From MGBC163016 sp964462135 (GTDB lineage Bacteria; Actinomycetota; Coriobacteriia; Coriobacteriales; Eggerthellaceae), in contig CAYWWK010000009.1 in assembly GCA_964462135.1 (NCBI GenBank), forward strand, positions 15,830 through 79,829: a DNA stretch of 64,000 nucleotides, read 5' to 3'. The stretch's first letter is position 1. Every line of letters starts with the position of its first letter. Both the position numbers and the translations under genes were made by a program. Below the pieces are notes generated by a model, which saw only the letters and a list, made by a program, of their open reading frames with translations, did no database searches and was not told where the DNA came from. Of this stretch, positions 1 to 8,225 are shown one piece after another.

Positions 1-99
1 GACGGTCTCACCGGACTCATCCTCGAAGACAAGCGTGATGCCCTCTTCGACCGGAGGACAGAAATCGGGGTGACTGCCGTGACGGACGTCAGCGCACAT
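1..99 (-). CDS. Partial small protein, possibly DUF1292-like (C-terminus beyond window)
   Basis: Only the first 33 codons lie in the window. The ATG sits inside the stop of secDF (TGATG overlap), so translation is probably coupled. The visible peptide runs from a Cys/His-containing N-terminus (MCADVRHGSHPDFC) into a strand-like acidic stretch (GITLVFEDESGETV), which resembles the beginning of DUF1292 proteins. The frame is open to the window edge. Function is not known; the family assignment rests on one short strand and is tentative. Alternatively it may be an unrelated small protein that simply shares the secDF transcript. Confidence 0.55.
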   Translation of the reverse strand, partial: MCADVRHGSHPDFCPPVEEGITLVFEDESGETV

Positions 100-2876
100 C
101 AGCTGTTTCCCTTCTTGTGCGTCTTGTCAGGACGCCGCACATCCTTCGGTCCCTTCTTATGCTTGCTGGCGGGAAGACCATAATGATTGCGACTCTGCTG
201 CCGGTGCTCGTGCTTCGTCGAGTTGCCGGATGCCTGCGCACCCTCTCCCGAAGCACCATCATCGGCAACCGCGGCACGTCCAGCTTCAACCGCTGCCTTC
301 TTCTCCGCCTCGATACGCGCCACAGGCACCTGCACGATACCCGTGGCATAGGCAGCGTCGAAGGAGAAGATGCCAATCTCGGGCCCATACTTCTTCGCCA
401 GCTTGGCATAGCGCTTCTCGCGCGTCTTCCACATGCTGTACAGCGGCGTTGCCACCGCAATGGACGAATAGGAGCCAGCCACCAAGCCGATGACCATGGC
501 GAAGGCGAAATCCTTCAGGGTCTCGCCACCGAAGAGCAGCATGGCAAGCACGGGAACCAGGGAGGTGAGCGTGGTGTTGATGGTGCGCACGAACACTTGG
601 TTCATGGAGTGATTGGCCATGGTCATGAAGGTGCAGCGGATGTTCTCGGCCTTCATGTTGTCGTTGATGCGGTGGAACACCACCACGGTGTCGTAGAGTG
701 AATAGCCCAGGATGGTGAGCAGGGCGGCGATGGTGTTCGGATTCACCTCGCGTCCGACCAAGGCGTAGATGCCCATGACCAGAATCAGGTCATGCAGAAG
801 CGCCACAACCGCTATCACGCCCATCTTGTATTCGAAGCGTATGCCGATGTAGATGATGATGAGCACGAGCGAGACGAAGAAGGCCAGAAGCGAGGAATTG
901 ATGACGCTCGCACCCCAGTCAGGGCCGATGGTGTCAACGCCCACGTCCTGGCTTGCGATGCCCAATGCCTCTGCAACGTCATTCGCCTTGGTGTTCATGT
1001 CGGCCGCATCGGCGTTGGCCGTGCGCACCAGAAAGCCATTCTCTCCGCTGGTGACCGTGGTCTGGATGGAGACGTCGTCTTCCCCTACCTCCTCGAAGGC
1101 CGCGCGCATCTGATCGGTGGTGACATCTCCCGTATTCGTGTAGGTGACCGACGAGCCGCCCACAAATTCGATGCCGAAGTTGAATCCCTTGAAGCCCATC
1201 ACCGCCAAGCAGGCCACCATGGCAACCGCAGCGATGGAGAGGAATATCTTGCGGATGCCCAGGAAGTTGATGTCGCGCTTGATGAAGCGGCCGCGAATCT
1301 TCTTCGTGGCTTCTTCGGCCACCGCTTGACCCTTCGCCAGCCCCTCTCTCTCCTCGATGACCTCGAGTGACTCCTCCGGATCCATCTGCTCAGCCGCTTC
1401 CGCCTCAGCCACCGGCACGCCTTCAGCTGCGGCCAATTCCTCATAGCCCGCAGCAGCGGCTTCGCAGTCCTTGATGCCCCAGAACCCGGGATGCTTCGCG
1501 ATGGAGCGCGGAGCCAGCAGACGGATGAGCGGCGCCTTGAACAGAAGCATCATGGCAACATCGCAGAAGATGCCCAATGACAGCGTGAGTCCGAACCCCT
1601 TGACACCAGCGCTTGCCAGGAAGAAGAGGCACAGAGCCGATACCAACGTCACGGAGTCCGCGTCAATGGAGGTGAAGATGGCATGCTTGACGCCTGATTG
1701 GCTGGCCGCACGCACGCTCTTGCCCATGCGGATCTCCTCACGGAACCGCTCAACGGTGAGGATGGATGAGTCAGCGGCCATGCCGATGGTGAGCACGATG
1801 CCAGCGATGCCCGCCAAGGACAGGCTGAACAGGCCAAAGGCGGAAAGAGCCGCAAGGATACCCAGGTAGATGACCGCGAATACCAACATGGCGCTGGCCG
1901 TGATGATGCCAAGCCCTTTATAGAAGAACAGGAGGTACAGCATGACCAGGGCTAGGCCGATGAGCACGACGATGAGACCGGCATAGAGCGCGTCTTGGCC
2001 AAGCGTGGGTCCCACCACCTGGCTGGTGGAGAACTCGAAGTTCACGGGCAGCGAACCACTTTCCAGTACAGCTTGGAACGCCTTGGCCTCATCGGCGGAG
2101 TAGTTGCCGGTGATGGAGACGTTGCCATCTGAGATGATGGCCTGCACGGCTGGTGCGCTTTCCACGTTGTTGTCCAGAAGGATGACGATCTGACCCTTCG
2201 TGACCACAAGATCGCGCGTGGCATCTGCGAACGCCTGGGTGGCCGTGGCATCAAGGTCAAGATTGACCGCGTAGTAGGCACTCGTCTGGCTGGCACGGTC
2301 AACCGTCACGCGGTCAAGATTGTCACCGGTGAACATGGTGGTGTAGGTGCTGGGGTCAACCTTGAGCTCCTTGCCTTCCTCAGCAGGGAACGAATAGCCG
2401 AAGTCATCCTTGATGGTGGCATTGTCGCCGTAATTGCCATTCTGGATCTCCTGCACCACCGTATCGTCAGTGAAGGAATCCAAGCGCGCGAACGCCAGCT
2501 GGCCCGTGGATCCGATGGTCTCCAACGCCTGTTCGGCATCTTCAAGACCGGGGATCTGCACGAGGATCTGATCGGTTCCCTGCACCTGGACCGTGGCCTC
2601 CGAAGCGCCCAACGCATTGACGCGGTTCTCGATGATGGTGCGTGCCTGCTCCATGTCCTCGGTTGTCACTTCCTGGCCCTCGTCAGGGTTCGCGGAAAGC
2701 ACCACCGAAAGGCCACCGCGAATGTCCAGACCTTGTGTGATCTTGTCTTGCGGAGGCGTGAACAGGATGATGGATCCGATGATCAGAAGGGCGGAGATGA
2801 CCAGAAGCCAAATGTTGCGACGCTCCTTCGTCCTGACTGGTTTCCTCTTCGGCGTCTTTGCGCGCTCTAATGCCAT
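99..2876 (-). CDS. secDF: Fused SecD-SecF protein-export membrane protein
   Basis: This 925-residue protein carries SecD and SecF in one chain, as in Bacillus. It works with SecYEG in the inner membrane, using the proton motive force to finish translocation. The SecD half has the first membrane segment near residues 22-40, the QGLDIRGG motif just after it, a large extracytoplasmic domain, and the conserved membrane block with GMAADSSILTVERFREE around residue 370. A charged linker of about 90 residues precedes the SecF half (FNFGIEFVGG, then LGYSLYDTVVVFHRI). The C-terminal tail is basic and rich in Lys and His. A good ribosome site (AAGGAGC) lies eight bases before the ATG. No yajC is visible; tgt lies directly upstream on the same strand. 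Identification is secure. Confidence 0.96.
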   Translation of the reverse strand: MALERAKTPKRKPVRTKERRNIWLLVISALLIIGSIILFTPPQDKITQGLDIRGGLSVVLSANPDEGQEVTTEDMEQARTIIENRVNALGASEATVQVQGTDQILVQIPGLEDAEQALETIGSTGQLAFARLDSFTDDTVVQEIQNGNYGDNATIKDDFGYSFPAEEGKELKVDPSTYTTMFTGDNLDRVTVDRASQTSAYYAVNLDLDATATQAFADATRDLVVTKGQIVILLDNNVESAPAVQAIISDGNVSITGNYSADEAKAFQAVLESGSLPVNFEFSTSQVVGPTLGQDALYAGLIVVLIGLALVMLYLLFFYKGLGIITASAMLVFAVIYLGILAALSAFGLFSLSLAGIAGIVLTIGMAADSSILTVERFREEIRMGKSVRAASQSGVKHAIFTSIDADSVTLVSALCLFFLASAGVKGFGLTLSLGIFCDVAMMLLFKAPLIRLLAPRSIAKHPGFWGIKDCEAAAAGYEELAAAEGVPVAEAEAAEQMDPEESLEVIEEREGLAKGQAVAEEATKKIRGRFIKRDINFLGIRKIFLSIAAVAMVACLAVMGFKGFNFGIEFVGGSSVTYTNTGDVTTDQMRAAFEEVGEDDVSIQTTVTSGENGFLVRTANADAADMNTKANDVAEALGIASQDVGVDTIGPDWGASVINSSLLAFFVSLVLIIIYIGIRFEYKMGVIAVVALLHDLILVMGIYALVGREVNPNTIAALLTILGYSLYDTVVVFHRINDNMKAENIRCTFMTMANHSMNQVFVRTINTTLTSLVPVLAMLLFGGETLKDFAFAMVIGLVAGSYSSIAVATPLYSMWKTREKRYAKLAKKYGPEIGIFSFDAAYATGIVQVPVARIEAEKKAAVEAGRAAVADDGASGEGAQASGNSTKHEHRQQSRNHYGLPASKHKKGPKDVRRPDKTHKKGNS

Positions 2877-2948
2877 GGAAGCTTGCTCCTTAGATTGCTT
2901 TTACGCAGTAACTTCGATATTTTGCCACAATTCCAGCCCAAACTGACG

Positions 2949-4103
2949 CTAATAATCCTGTGCCGAGGGAGATGCCATCCAATCTCCCAAGAACTGGTCG
3001 TATTCGCCTGCCAGGACCGCCGCCCGTGCGCGTCTCATGAGGTCCAACAGGAAGTGGAGGTTGTGGATGGAAAGCAGGATGCCGCCCAGCATCTCATCCT
3101 GCTTCACCAGATGGCGAAGGTAGGCGCGTGTGAAATTCGTGCAGGTATAGCAGGTGCATGCGTGGTCAAGCGGCGTGAAATCCCGTGCGAACCTGGCGTT
3201 GCGCATGTTCATGCGCCCCATGCTGGAAAAGGCTGTTCCCATGCGCGCCGTGCGGGTGGGAAGCACGCAGTCGAACATGTCCACGCCCTCTCCCACAGCG
3301 CGCACCAAGGTGGTGGGATTGCCCACCCCCATCAAATAGCGCGGACGGTCTTCAGGAAGCGCTCGGGCGACATCGCCCAGCGTCTCGAACATCACCTCAT
3401 GGCTCTCTCCCACTGAATAGCCACCGATACCAAAACCGCCGAACCGCCTGCCGCCTGCCGCCAAGGACTCCTCTTCGATCTGCCGCAGTCTGCGGACGCT
3501 CTCCATCCTGAGATCAAGGTGCATGCCTCCCTGCACGATGCCGAAGAGCGTCTGGTCCGCACGCTGATGGGCAGCCAAACAGCGCTTGGCCCACACAGAG
3601 GAGTAATCCACGGCCCGGGCAACGAATTCGCGCTCAGCCGGATACGGTGCGCATTGATCAAGCTGCATGATGATATCTGCCCCGATGAGCTCCTGGATGC
3701 GCATGTTCTCCTCAGGGGTCCAGAAGATGCGCGCGCCATCGTAGATGCTCTTGAATTCGACGCCATCATCGGTGAGCCTCACCGTGTCAGCCAGGCTGAA
3801 AACCTGGAAACCGCCTGAATCCGTGAGCATGGGGCCGGGATAGTGCATGAACTCGTGGATGCCTCCCGCCTCGGCAACAAGCTCCGCTCCTGGGCGCATG
3901 GCAAGGTGATAGGTGTTGGCAAGCACGACCTGGGCGCCCAATTGCTCAAGGCGGTCAGGGGTTATGCCCTTGACTGTGGCATGGGTGCCCACCGGCATGA
4001 ACATGGGCGTATGGAAGGCTCCGTGAGCAGTCTGGTAGGTGAGTGCCCGGGCATGGCCCGACTGGGCATCCAGAGTACATTCGAACAAGGTCATGGGCCT
4101 CAC
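2949..4103 (-). CDS. tgt: Queuine/preQ1 tRNA-guanine ribosyltransferase
   Basis: Tgt exchanges the guanine at position 34 of tRNAs with GUN anticodons for preQ1, the first tRNA-level step of queuosine synthesis. The TIM-barrel motifs are intact: the LTDSGGFQVFSL segment with the catalytic Asp, the GVDMFDCVLPTRTAR segment with the nucleophilic Asp, and the C-x-C-x2-C zinc site (CTCYTC) followed by a His. Length (384 residues) fits the family. The longest frame starts with GTG that overlaps the stop of the upstream phosphatase gene (GTGA); an ATG three codons later is equally possible. queH and queA are transcribed divergently about 1 kb away, so three queuosine genes cluster here. Confidence 0.95.
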   Translation of the reverse strand: MRPMTLFECTLDAQSGHARALTYQTAHGAFHTPMFMPVGTHATVKGITPDRLEQLGAQVVLANTYHLAMRPGAELVAEAGGIHEFMHYPGPMLTDSGGFQVFSLADTVRLTDDGVEFKSIYDGARIFWTPEENMRIQELIGADIIMQLDQCAPYPAEREFVARAVDYSSVWAKRCLAAHQRADQTLFGIVQGGMHLDLRMESVRRLRQIEEESLAAGGRRFGGFGIGGYSVGESHEVMFETLGDVARALPEDRPRYLMGVGNPTTLVRAVGEGVDMFDCVLPTRTARMGTAFSSMGRMNMRNARFARDFTPLDHACTCYTCTNFTRAYLRHLVKQDEMLGGILLSIHNLHFLLDLMRRARAAVLAGEYDQFLGDWMASPSAQDY

Positions 4104-5041
4104 GGCTCCACGCGCAATGACGCAGCCTCGCCCGGTTCATGGTCGCTGACAACAGCCCCCACCACCGCAGCCGCCTTGCGCAAGGCCGCCTCTTGATCGA
4201 TGGGTATCACGGCATTCTCCACCAAGGTCTGCTCTGTCTTCGCATGGGGAATAGGGCCGGTGGCGATGCCCTGAGCGGGACTCGCGCAGGAAGGCAGCTC
4301 TGCCACCCATGTCGCCAGTTCCGCCAAGGAGCCGTTTCGCATCTGATTGATGTCCATCGATATAGGGTTCAGCAGATGATCAGTCACCAGATACCCATCC
4401 ATGCCCAAGTCTGTACAGGCGAAGTCTTCCATAGTGTTGTTCCCCACCATGAGAACCTCATTTCCCGGCACACCGATGGCCGCAAGCACCTCGGCGAAGT
4501 AGGTCTGCTTGGGTTTGATGGATTTCGAGTTCTCGTAGCTGGTGATCCGATCGAAGGCCTGCGGGTCAACCCCGGCCCACGCCAGGCGATGCTTTACTGC
4601 CTGCCGAGGGAACATGGGCATCGTGGCCAGCACCAGCGGGTATCCCTTCTTTCGCAATGCCTCCACGATCTGGGAACTCAGAGGATTCGGCGTGAACCCA
4701 TCCCCGATATGCGCGAAATCGGTGGCGTAGAACTCATCGGCTTTCTGACGCATCCGTTCGCGCTCCCCATCAGTCAGAGGTCGGCCTTGCGCTTCTTCGA
4801 ACGAGACGAAGAACGCCTCCCAGAATGCCTCTTCGTTGGTGTGGTCATCATCATGGAGCGCCATGGCATGCGTGCCGCGCTTGAGCGCCTCCATGAACGC
4901 TGCGGCATCATAGCCCTGCTGGGCCATGAATGATCCGATGCGTTTGAAATAGGCTGCCATGAACTCATCGATGTCCATGGGAAGCAAGGTCCCATCCAAA
5001 TCGAAGCAGATGGCACGATAGGCTCGCTTCGCATCAGTCAT
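4100..5041 (-). CDS. HAD-superfamily hydrolase
   Basis: The protein is a haloacid-dehalogenase-fold phosphatase. The nucleophile motif CFDLDGTLLP is at residues 12-21 (Asp14 and Asp16), followed by a helical cap domain, and the C-terminal acidic motif is in MVGNNTMEDFACTDLGMDG, where the final Asp residues would bind magnesium. At 313 residues it is longer than most HAD phosphatases because of a roughly 70-residue tail of low conservation. The start has a clear ribosome site (GAGGAGA). Its stop overlaps the tgt start, so the two are probably cotranslated. The substrate cannot be told from sequence; a role in the queuosine pathway is not implied by the family. Confidence 0.85.
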   Translation of the reverse strand: MTDAKRAYRAICFDLDGTLLPMDIDEFMAAYFKRIGSFMAQQGYDAAAFMEALKRGTHAMALHDDDHTNEEAFWEAFFVSFEEAQGRPLTDGERERMRQKADEFYATDFAHIGDGFTPNPLSSQIVEALRKKGYPLVLATMPMFPRQAVKHRLAWAGVDPQAFDRITSYENSKSIKPKQTYFAEVLAAIGVPGNEVLMVGNNTMEDFACTDLGMDGYLVTDHLLNPISMDINQMRNGSLAELATWVAELPSCASPAQGIATGPIPHAKTEQTLVENAVIPIDQEAALRKAAAVVGAVVSDHEPGEAASLRVEP

Positions 5042-5078
5042 GATTCTCCTCTGTCATCGTGGTATTCGTATGACGTGC

Positions 5079-5084
5079 TAGTAT
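5079..5084 (+). promoter_or_regulatory. -10 box of a probably leaderless queH promoter
   Basis: TAGTAT ends seven bases before the queH ATG at 5092, and there is no ribosome-binding sequence between them. This spacing places the transcription start at the ATG itself. The -35 side is poorly matched. Leaderless mRNAs are common in actinobacteria. Confidence 0.45.
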
Positions 5085-5091
5085 ACCCTGC

Positions 5092-5886
5092 ATGGATCAT
5101 CCGTCTGAAACATTCCATCCCCTGCCAGCTCCACAGCGGCTGCTTCTGCATGTCTGCTGCGGCCCCTGCTCCACTGCTCCCTTGCGCACCCTGCGTGAGC
5201 GCGGCGTGGAAGTCCATCTTCATTTCGCCAATGCCAACATCGCACCTCGCTCTGAGTACGAGCATCGACGGGATACCGCCCAGGCCTACGCTGAGAGCTT
5301 GGGGCTGCCCTTTGCCGAAGGAACCTACGAACCGAAACGATGGGCAGAGGCCATGTGTGCCATCCCTGAAGACAAGCGCGTCTCCACTGATGGCATCACG
5401 CCCCCTGAGGAGCGCTGCCGAGCATGTTATCGGCTCAGGTTCGAGGAAGCGGCAGCCTTCGCGGCGTCCCACGGCTTCGACGCCCTGGGCACGACGCTTT
5501 CAGTGAGCCCCTACCAGTACACGCACATCATTCAGGAGGAACTGGAGCGGGCATGCGCCGAGGCGGGCATCGTCCCCTTCTTCGAGGATTACTCTCCCCT
5601 CTACCCCGAGACCATCACCGCTTCCAAGGAAGCGGGGCTCTACCGACAGGATTACTGCGGCTGTCTCCCCTCGAAGGGGGAAGCGGATGCTGGTCGTGCC
5701 CAGCGGGCAGAAGAGCGACAGGCCCGAAAAGCCCGGCGGGCACACGCTCGAAAGGCGGAGGAGGCTGCATCCGCCCAACGCCGCCAAGAGCGCGCCGCTT
5801 GGGAGGCCAAGAAGGCTCACAGGCGCGCCATACTGAAGGCGCTGCGCACGCAGTCATCGGAAAGCGGGATCACCCATGGAAGATAG
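5092..5886 (+). CDS. queH: Epoxyqueuosine reductase QueH
   Basis: QueH reduces epoxyqueuosine to queuosine in tRNA; it is the iron-sulfur, non-cobalamin alternative to QueG. The diagnostic cysteines are present: HVCCGPC near residue 20, CRACYRLR near residue 110, and the YRQDYCGC motif near residue 185. After about residue 195 there is a 65-residue Arg/Ala/Glu-rich, probably helical extension that the core family does not need. No Shine-Dalgarno sequence precedes the ATG, but a -10 box sits at leaderless distance. The next small gene overlaps the last codons, so queH, the 64-residue gene and queA form a tight operon opposite tgt. Confidence 0.93.
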   Translation: MDHPSETFHPLPAPQRLLLHVCCGPCSTAPLRTLRERGVEVHLHFANANIAPRSEYEHRRDTAQAYAESLGLPFAEGTYEPKRWAEAMCAIPEDKRVSTDGITPPEERCRACYRLRFEEAAAFAASHGFDALGTTLSVSPYQYTHIIQEELERACAEAGIVPFFEDYSPLYPETITASKEAGLYRQDYCGCLPSKGEADAGRAQRAEERQARKARRAHARKAEEAASAQRRQERAAWEAKKAHRRAILKALRTQSSESGITHGR

Positions 5887-6070
5887 CCAGCTTGAGCGTT
5901 TCAGGAATATGCTTGATGATATGGTTGCCGAATATGATCGCACGGTCACCCAGCTTGACAGCCTCCGCGCAGCTGGAAAAATCAAGACGGCCACTTTCCA
6001 GCAGTTGACCGCGAACAAGGTGATGCTCCAATCAATGCTGGATCGCTATCGGAGATATGGCTTGCTATGA
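5876..6070 (+). CDS. 64-residue conserved-looking helical protein between queH and queA
   Basis: This frame overlaps the end of queH by 11 bases and the start of queA by 4 bases (ATGA), the signature of translational coupling. The product is almost entirely predicted helix with a heptad-like pattern (LERFRNMLDDMVAEYDRTV, then QLTANKVMLQSMLDRYRR) and a central AAGKIKTATF turn, so a two-helix hairpin or dimer is likely. It has no signal peptide, cysteines or known motif. I do not recognise the family. Its position suggests it helps QueH or QueA or simply travels with them, which is inference. Confidence 0.75.
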   Translation: MEDSQLERFRNMLDDMVAEYDRTVTQLDSLRAAGKIKTATFQQLTANKVMLQSMLDRYRRYGLL

Positions 6071-7161
6071 AGACCGCTGATTTCGATTACGACCTTCCTC
6101 CAGAGCTGATCGCCCAGACGCCCCACGTGCCGCGCGACGAATGCCGCCTGCTCGTGCTCAAGCGGGCAACGGGCACGCTGCAAGACTGCATTTTCCGAGA
6201 TGTGCTGGATTACCTGCAACCGGAAGATCTTCTGGTTGCCAATGAGACCCGCGTGCTTCCCGCCCGCCTCATCGGCCAGAAGCGTGGCAGCGGGGGCGCA
6301 GCCGAGGTGTTCCTCCTTCGCGAAGCCCAAGGGCCCGAGGCGCGAACGAACAAGGTCGCCTTCTGGGAGGCGCTCGTGCGCCCCGGCAAGCGTCTGAAGC
6401 CTGGCAACGGTGCCATCGTTGACTTCTTAGATGCCGAAGGACGTGTCGTGCTGTCAGCCGAAGTGGTTGACTGGACGCCAAACGCCCAGAAGGGTGAGCG
6501 CGTGGTGCGCATCTCCACCCAGCTTTCCTCCCTTGATGAAGCCCTCCATGCAGCTGGCAAAACCCCGCTGCCTCCCTACATCAAGGGCTATGCGGGAGAT
6601 GAGGAACTCTATCAGACCGTCTACGCCCGCCGCGAATCCTCAGCCGCCGCTCCCACGGCAGGACTTCATTTCACCCCTGAGCTCATCGAAGCCTGCAAGG
6701 CGAAGGGCGTTGGCTGGGCAACCGTGGAGCTCGAAGTGGGATTGGACACGTTCCGTATCGTGGATGAGGAAGACGCCGAAAGCCACACCATGCACACCGA
6801 ACGCTATACCGTGCCTCAGGCCACGGTGGATGCCATCAGGCAGACGAAGGAATCGGGTGGTCGGGTGGTGGCGGTGGGCACCACCAGCGTGCGATCCCTG
6901 GAAAGCGCCTGTCGGGATGCGGACAGCCAGTTCGTAGGCCTTGAATCCAAAGGTCGCGCGTCCACCAGCCTCTTCCTCTTGCCGGGAAGCAGCTTCCATG
7001 TGGTGGATGCTCTCATCACGAACTTCCACGTGCCCCGCTCCACGCTCATGATGCTGGTGTCAGCCTTCGCCAGCCGTGATCAGATCATGGCTGCCTATGC
7101 CCATGCGATAGCCGAACGCTACCGCATGCTCTCCTTTGGCGACGCCATGCTGATCCTGTAA
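6067..7161 (+). CDS. queA: S-adenosylmethionine:tRNA ribosyltransferase-isomerase
   Basis: QueA transfers and isomerises the ribosyl part of SAM onto preQ1-modified tRNA to give epoxyqueuosine, the step before QueH. The 364-residue sequence has family landmarks: the N-terminal YDLPPELIAQTP, the ANETRVLPARL block, PLPPYIKGY, the AAPTAGLHFT segment, and GTTSVRSLE near residue 275 followed by LFLLPG and TNFHVPRSTL. The ATG overlaps the preceding small gene. Together with tgt and queH this supplies the tRNA-bound part of the pathway; preQ1 synthesis genes (queCDEF) are not in the window. A bidirectional hairpin terminator follows. Confidence 0.96.
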   Translation: MKTADFDYDLPPELIAQTPHVPRDECRLLVLKRATGTLQDCIFRDVLDYLQPEDLLVANETRVLPARLIGQKRGSGGAAEVFLLREAQGPEARTNKVAFWEALVRPGKRLKPGNGAIVDFLDAEGRVVLSAEVVDWTPNAQKGERVVRISTQLSSLDEALHAAGKTPLPPYIKGYAGDEELYQTVYARRESSAAAPTAGLHFTPELIEACKAKGVGWATVELEVGLDTFRIVDEEDAESHTMHTERYTVPQATVDAIRQTKESGGRVVAVGTTSVRSLESACRDADSQFVGLESKGRASTSLFLLPGSSFHVVDALITNFHVPRSTLMMLVSAFASRDQIMAAYAHAIAERYRMLSFGDAMLIL

Positions 7162-7185
7162 ATGACAATGAATCCTTGGATAAAA

Positions 7186-7214
7186 AAAAGACCCTTGCGA
7201 AGCAAGGGTCTTTT
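7186..7214. terminator. Bidirectional rho-independent terminator
   Basis: AAAAGACCCTTGC and GCAAGGGTCTTTT form a perfect stem around a GAA loop, with A and T runs on both sides. It separates convergent queA and the cold-shock gene and would work on both strands. Confidence 0.9.
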
Positions 7215-7231
7215 GGAATCGTGTTTTTGCT

Positions 7232-7435
7232 TTACAGCTTGCAGACGTTGCTAGCCTGCAGCTTGCCGTTCTGACCGGTGGTCACATCGAAGGAAACCGC
7301 TGCCCCTTCGTCCAGAGTCTTGAAGCCGTCCATCTGGATCTCCGAGAAATGAACGAACAGATCCTCGCCATCAGGCTGAGAGATGAATCCGTAGCCCTTC
7401 TCGGGGTTGAACCACTTAACAGTACCTTCCGCCAT
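7232..7435 (-). CDS. cspA: Cold-shock domain protein (CspA family)
   Basis: A single 67-residue cold-shock domain that binds single-stranded RNA/DNA and loosens mRNA structure. Both nucleic-acid-binding motifs are intact: RNP1 KGYGFI near residue 16 and RNP2 LFVHFS near residue 26, preceded by GTVKWFNPEKG. A single Cys near the C-terminus is unusual but not diagnostic. The ribosome site is GAAAGAGG. A likely -10 box (TATAGT on the minus strand, near 7545) leaves a leader of roughly 100 nt, as is typical of cold-shock mRNAs. The gene ends at a shared terminator. Confidence 0.95.
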   Translation of the reverse strand: MAEGTVKWFNPEKGYGFISQPDGEDLFVHFSEIQMDGFKTLDEGAAVSFDVTTGQNGKLQASNVCKL

Positions 7436-7775
7436 GCTAAATCCTCTTTCCTAAAGTCATGCTTTCGCAAGACCTTACAACCGACGCTCAAGCTGTCACC
7501 TTCGCAGTTTGAGCATGCCCCCTTGTATGGAGCATGCATCACTATACGCTAAATGAAACCTGTTTTGTGAGAGGATTTTGAAGCACTTTGATTTTCCTTG
7601 AACTCGTTGCCAAACTGACAACTTCCATCAAACGCCTCCCTGTATGCATTTTGGAAGGACCCGTCCTGATACACCTGTCATGTATAAAACGAAGGGTGGA
7701 GCGAAGGCTGCGTGGCTTCTGAGCGGAGCCCCCTTCTCTTTATACATTCAAGGTATATTCTGAAGAGGCCTTGCT
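7436..7775 (-). other. Gene-free stretch: csp leader and promoter
   Basis: No convincing coding frame. The part next to the csp gene reads, on the minus strand, as promoter plus an untranslated leader containing two GCATGC blocks about 14 bases apart that can pair. The rest, toward 7775, lies after the stop of the next upstream gene and shows only weak secondary structure. Confidence 0.5.
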
Positions 7776-8213
7776 CTACCTCTCTGAAGGCTCATCTGGA
7801 AGATAGGCCGCCATGGTTTCCAAGATCTGAGGCATCATGGTTTCAGGGCCACCCTGCATGTCAGAGATGTCATGTCCATAGGCGGACGCGATCGCACATG
7901 CCTGACTGCGACGAAGAGCGGCGATTTCATCGTTTCCCGCTTCGGCCTGATAGGCTGAAGCCAGCAGAATGGAACGAGCGACGTATTCTGAGACCTCAGG
8001 ATCGGTTCCCATGACCTGCATGATCTGGGCAATGGAGTCAGGTGTGAGTGCGAGGAAGGACTCGCCATCTATGGCTACCGCCTCGCCTATCGCCTGTTCG
8101 AGAAATCGCGCCGCTTCCTGAGGGTCCTTCTTGCCGGAATCACGGGTGGCAGTGCGCACGACCGCAGCTGCCAAATCCATCAGCATCTTGACGATATAGT
8201 CTTGATGAAGCAT
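7776..8213 (-). CDS. Small helical protein, DUF6483-like
   Basis: The 145-residue product starts MLHQDYIVKMLMDLAAAVVR and is predicted all-helical, resembling the DUF6483 proteins of anaerobic Gram-positives, which begin with a similar QDYIM motif. No catalytic motif, signal peptide or membrane segment is visible. It follows aspS by only 12 bases, with its own ribosome site (GAGGGA), so it probably shares the hisS-aspS transcript. Function is unknown; family assignment is from memory of the N-terminal motif and is moderate. Confidence 0.7.
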   Translation of the reverse strand: MLHQDYIVKMLMDLAAAVVRTATRDSGKKDPQEAARFLEQAIGEAVAIDGESFLALTPDSIAQIMQVMGTDPEVSEYVARSILLASAYQAEAGNDEIAALRRSQACAIASAYGHDISDMQGGPETMMPQILETMAAYLPDEPSER

Positions 8214-8225
8214 GACATCCCTCGC

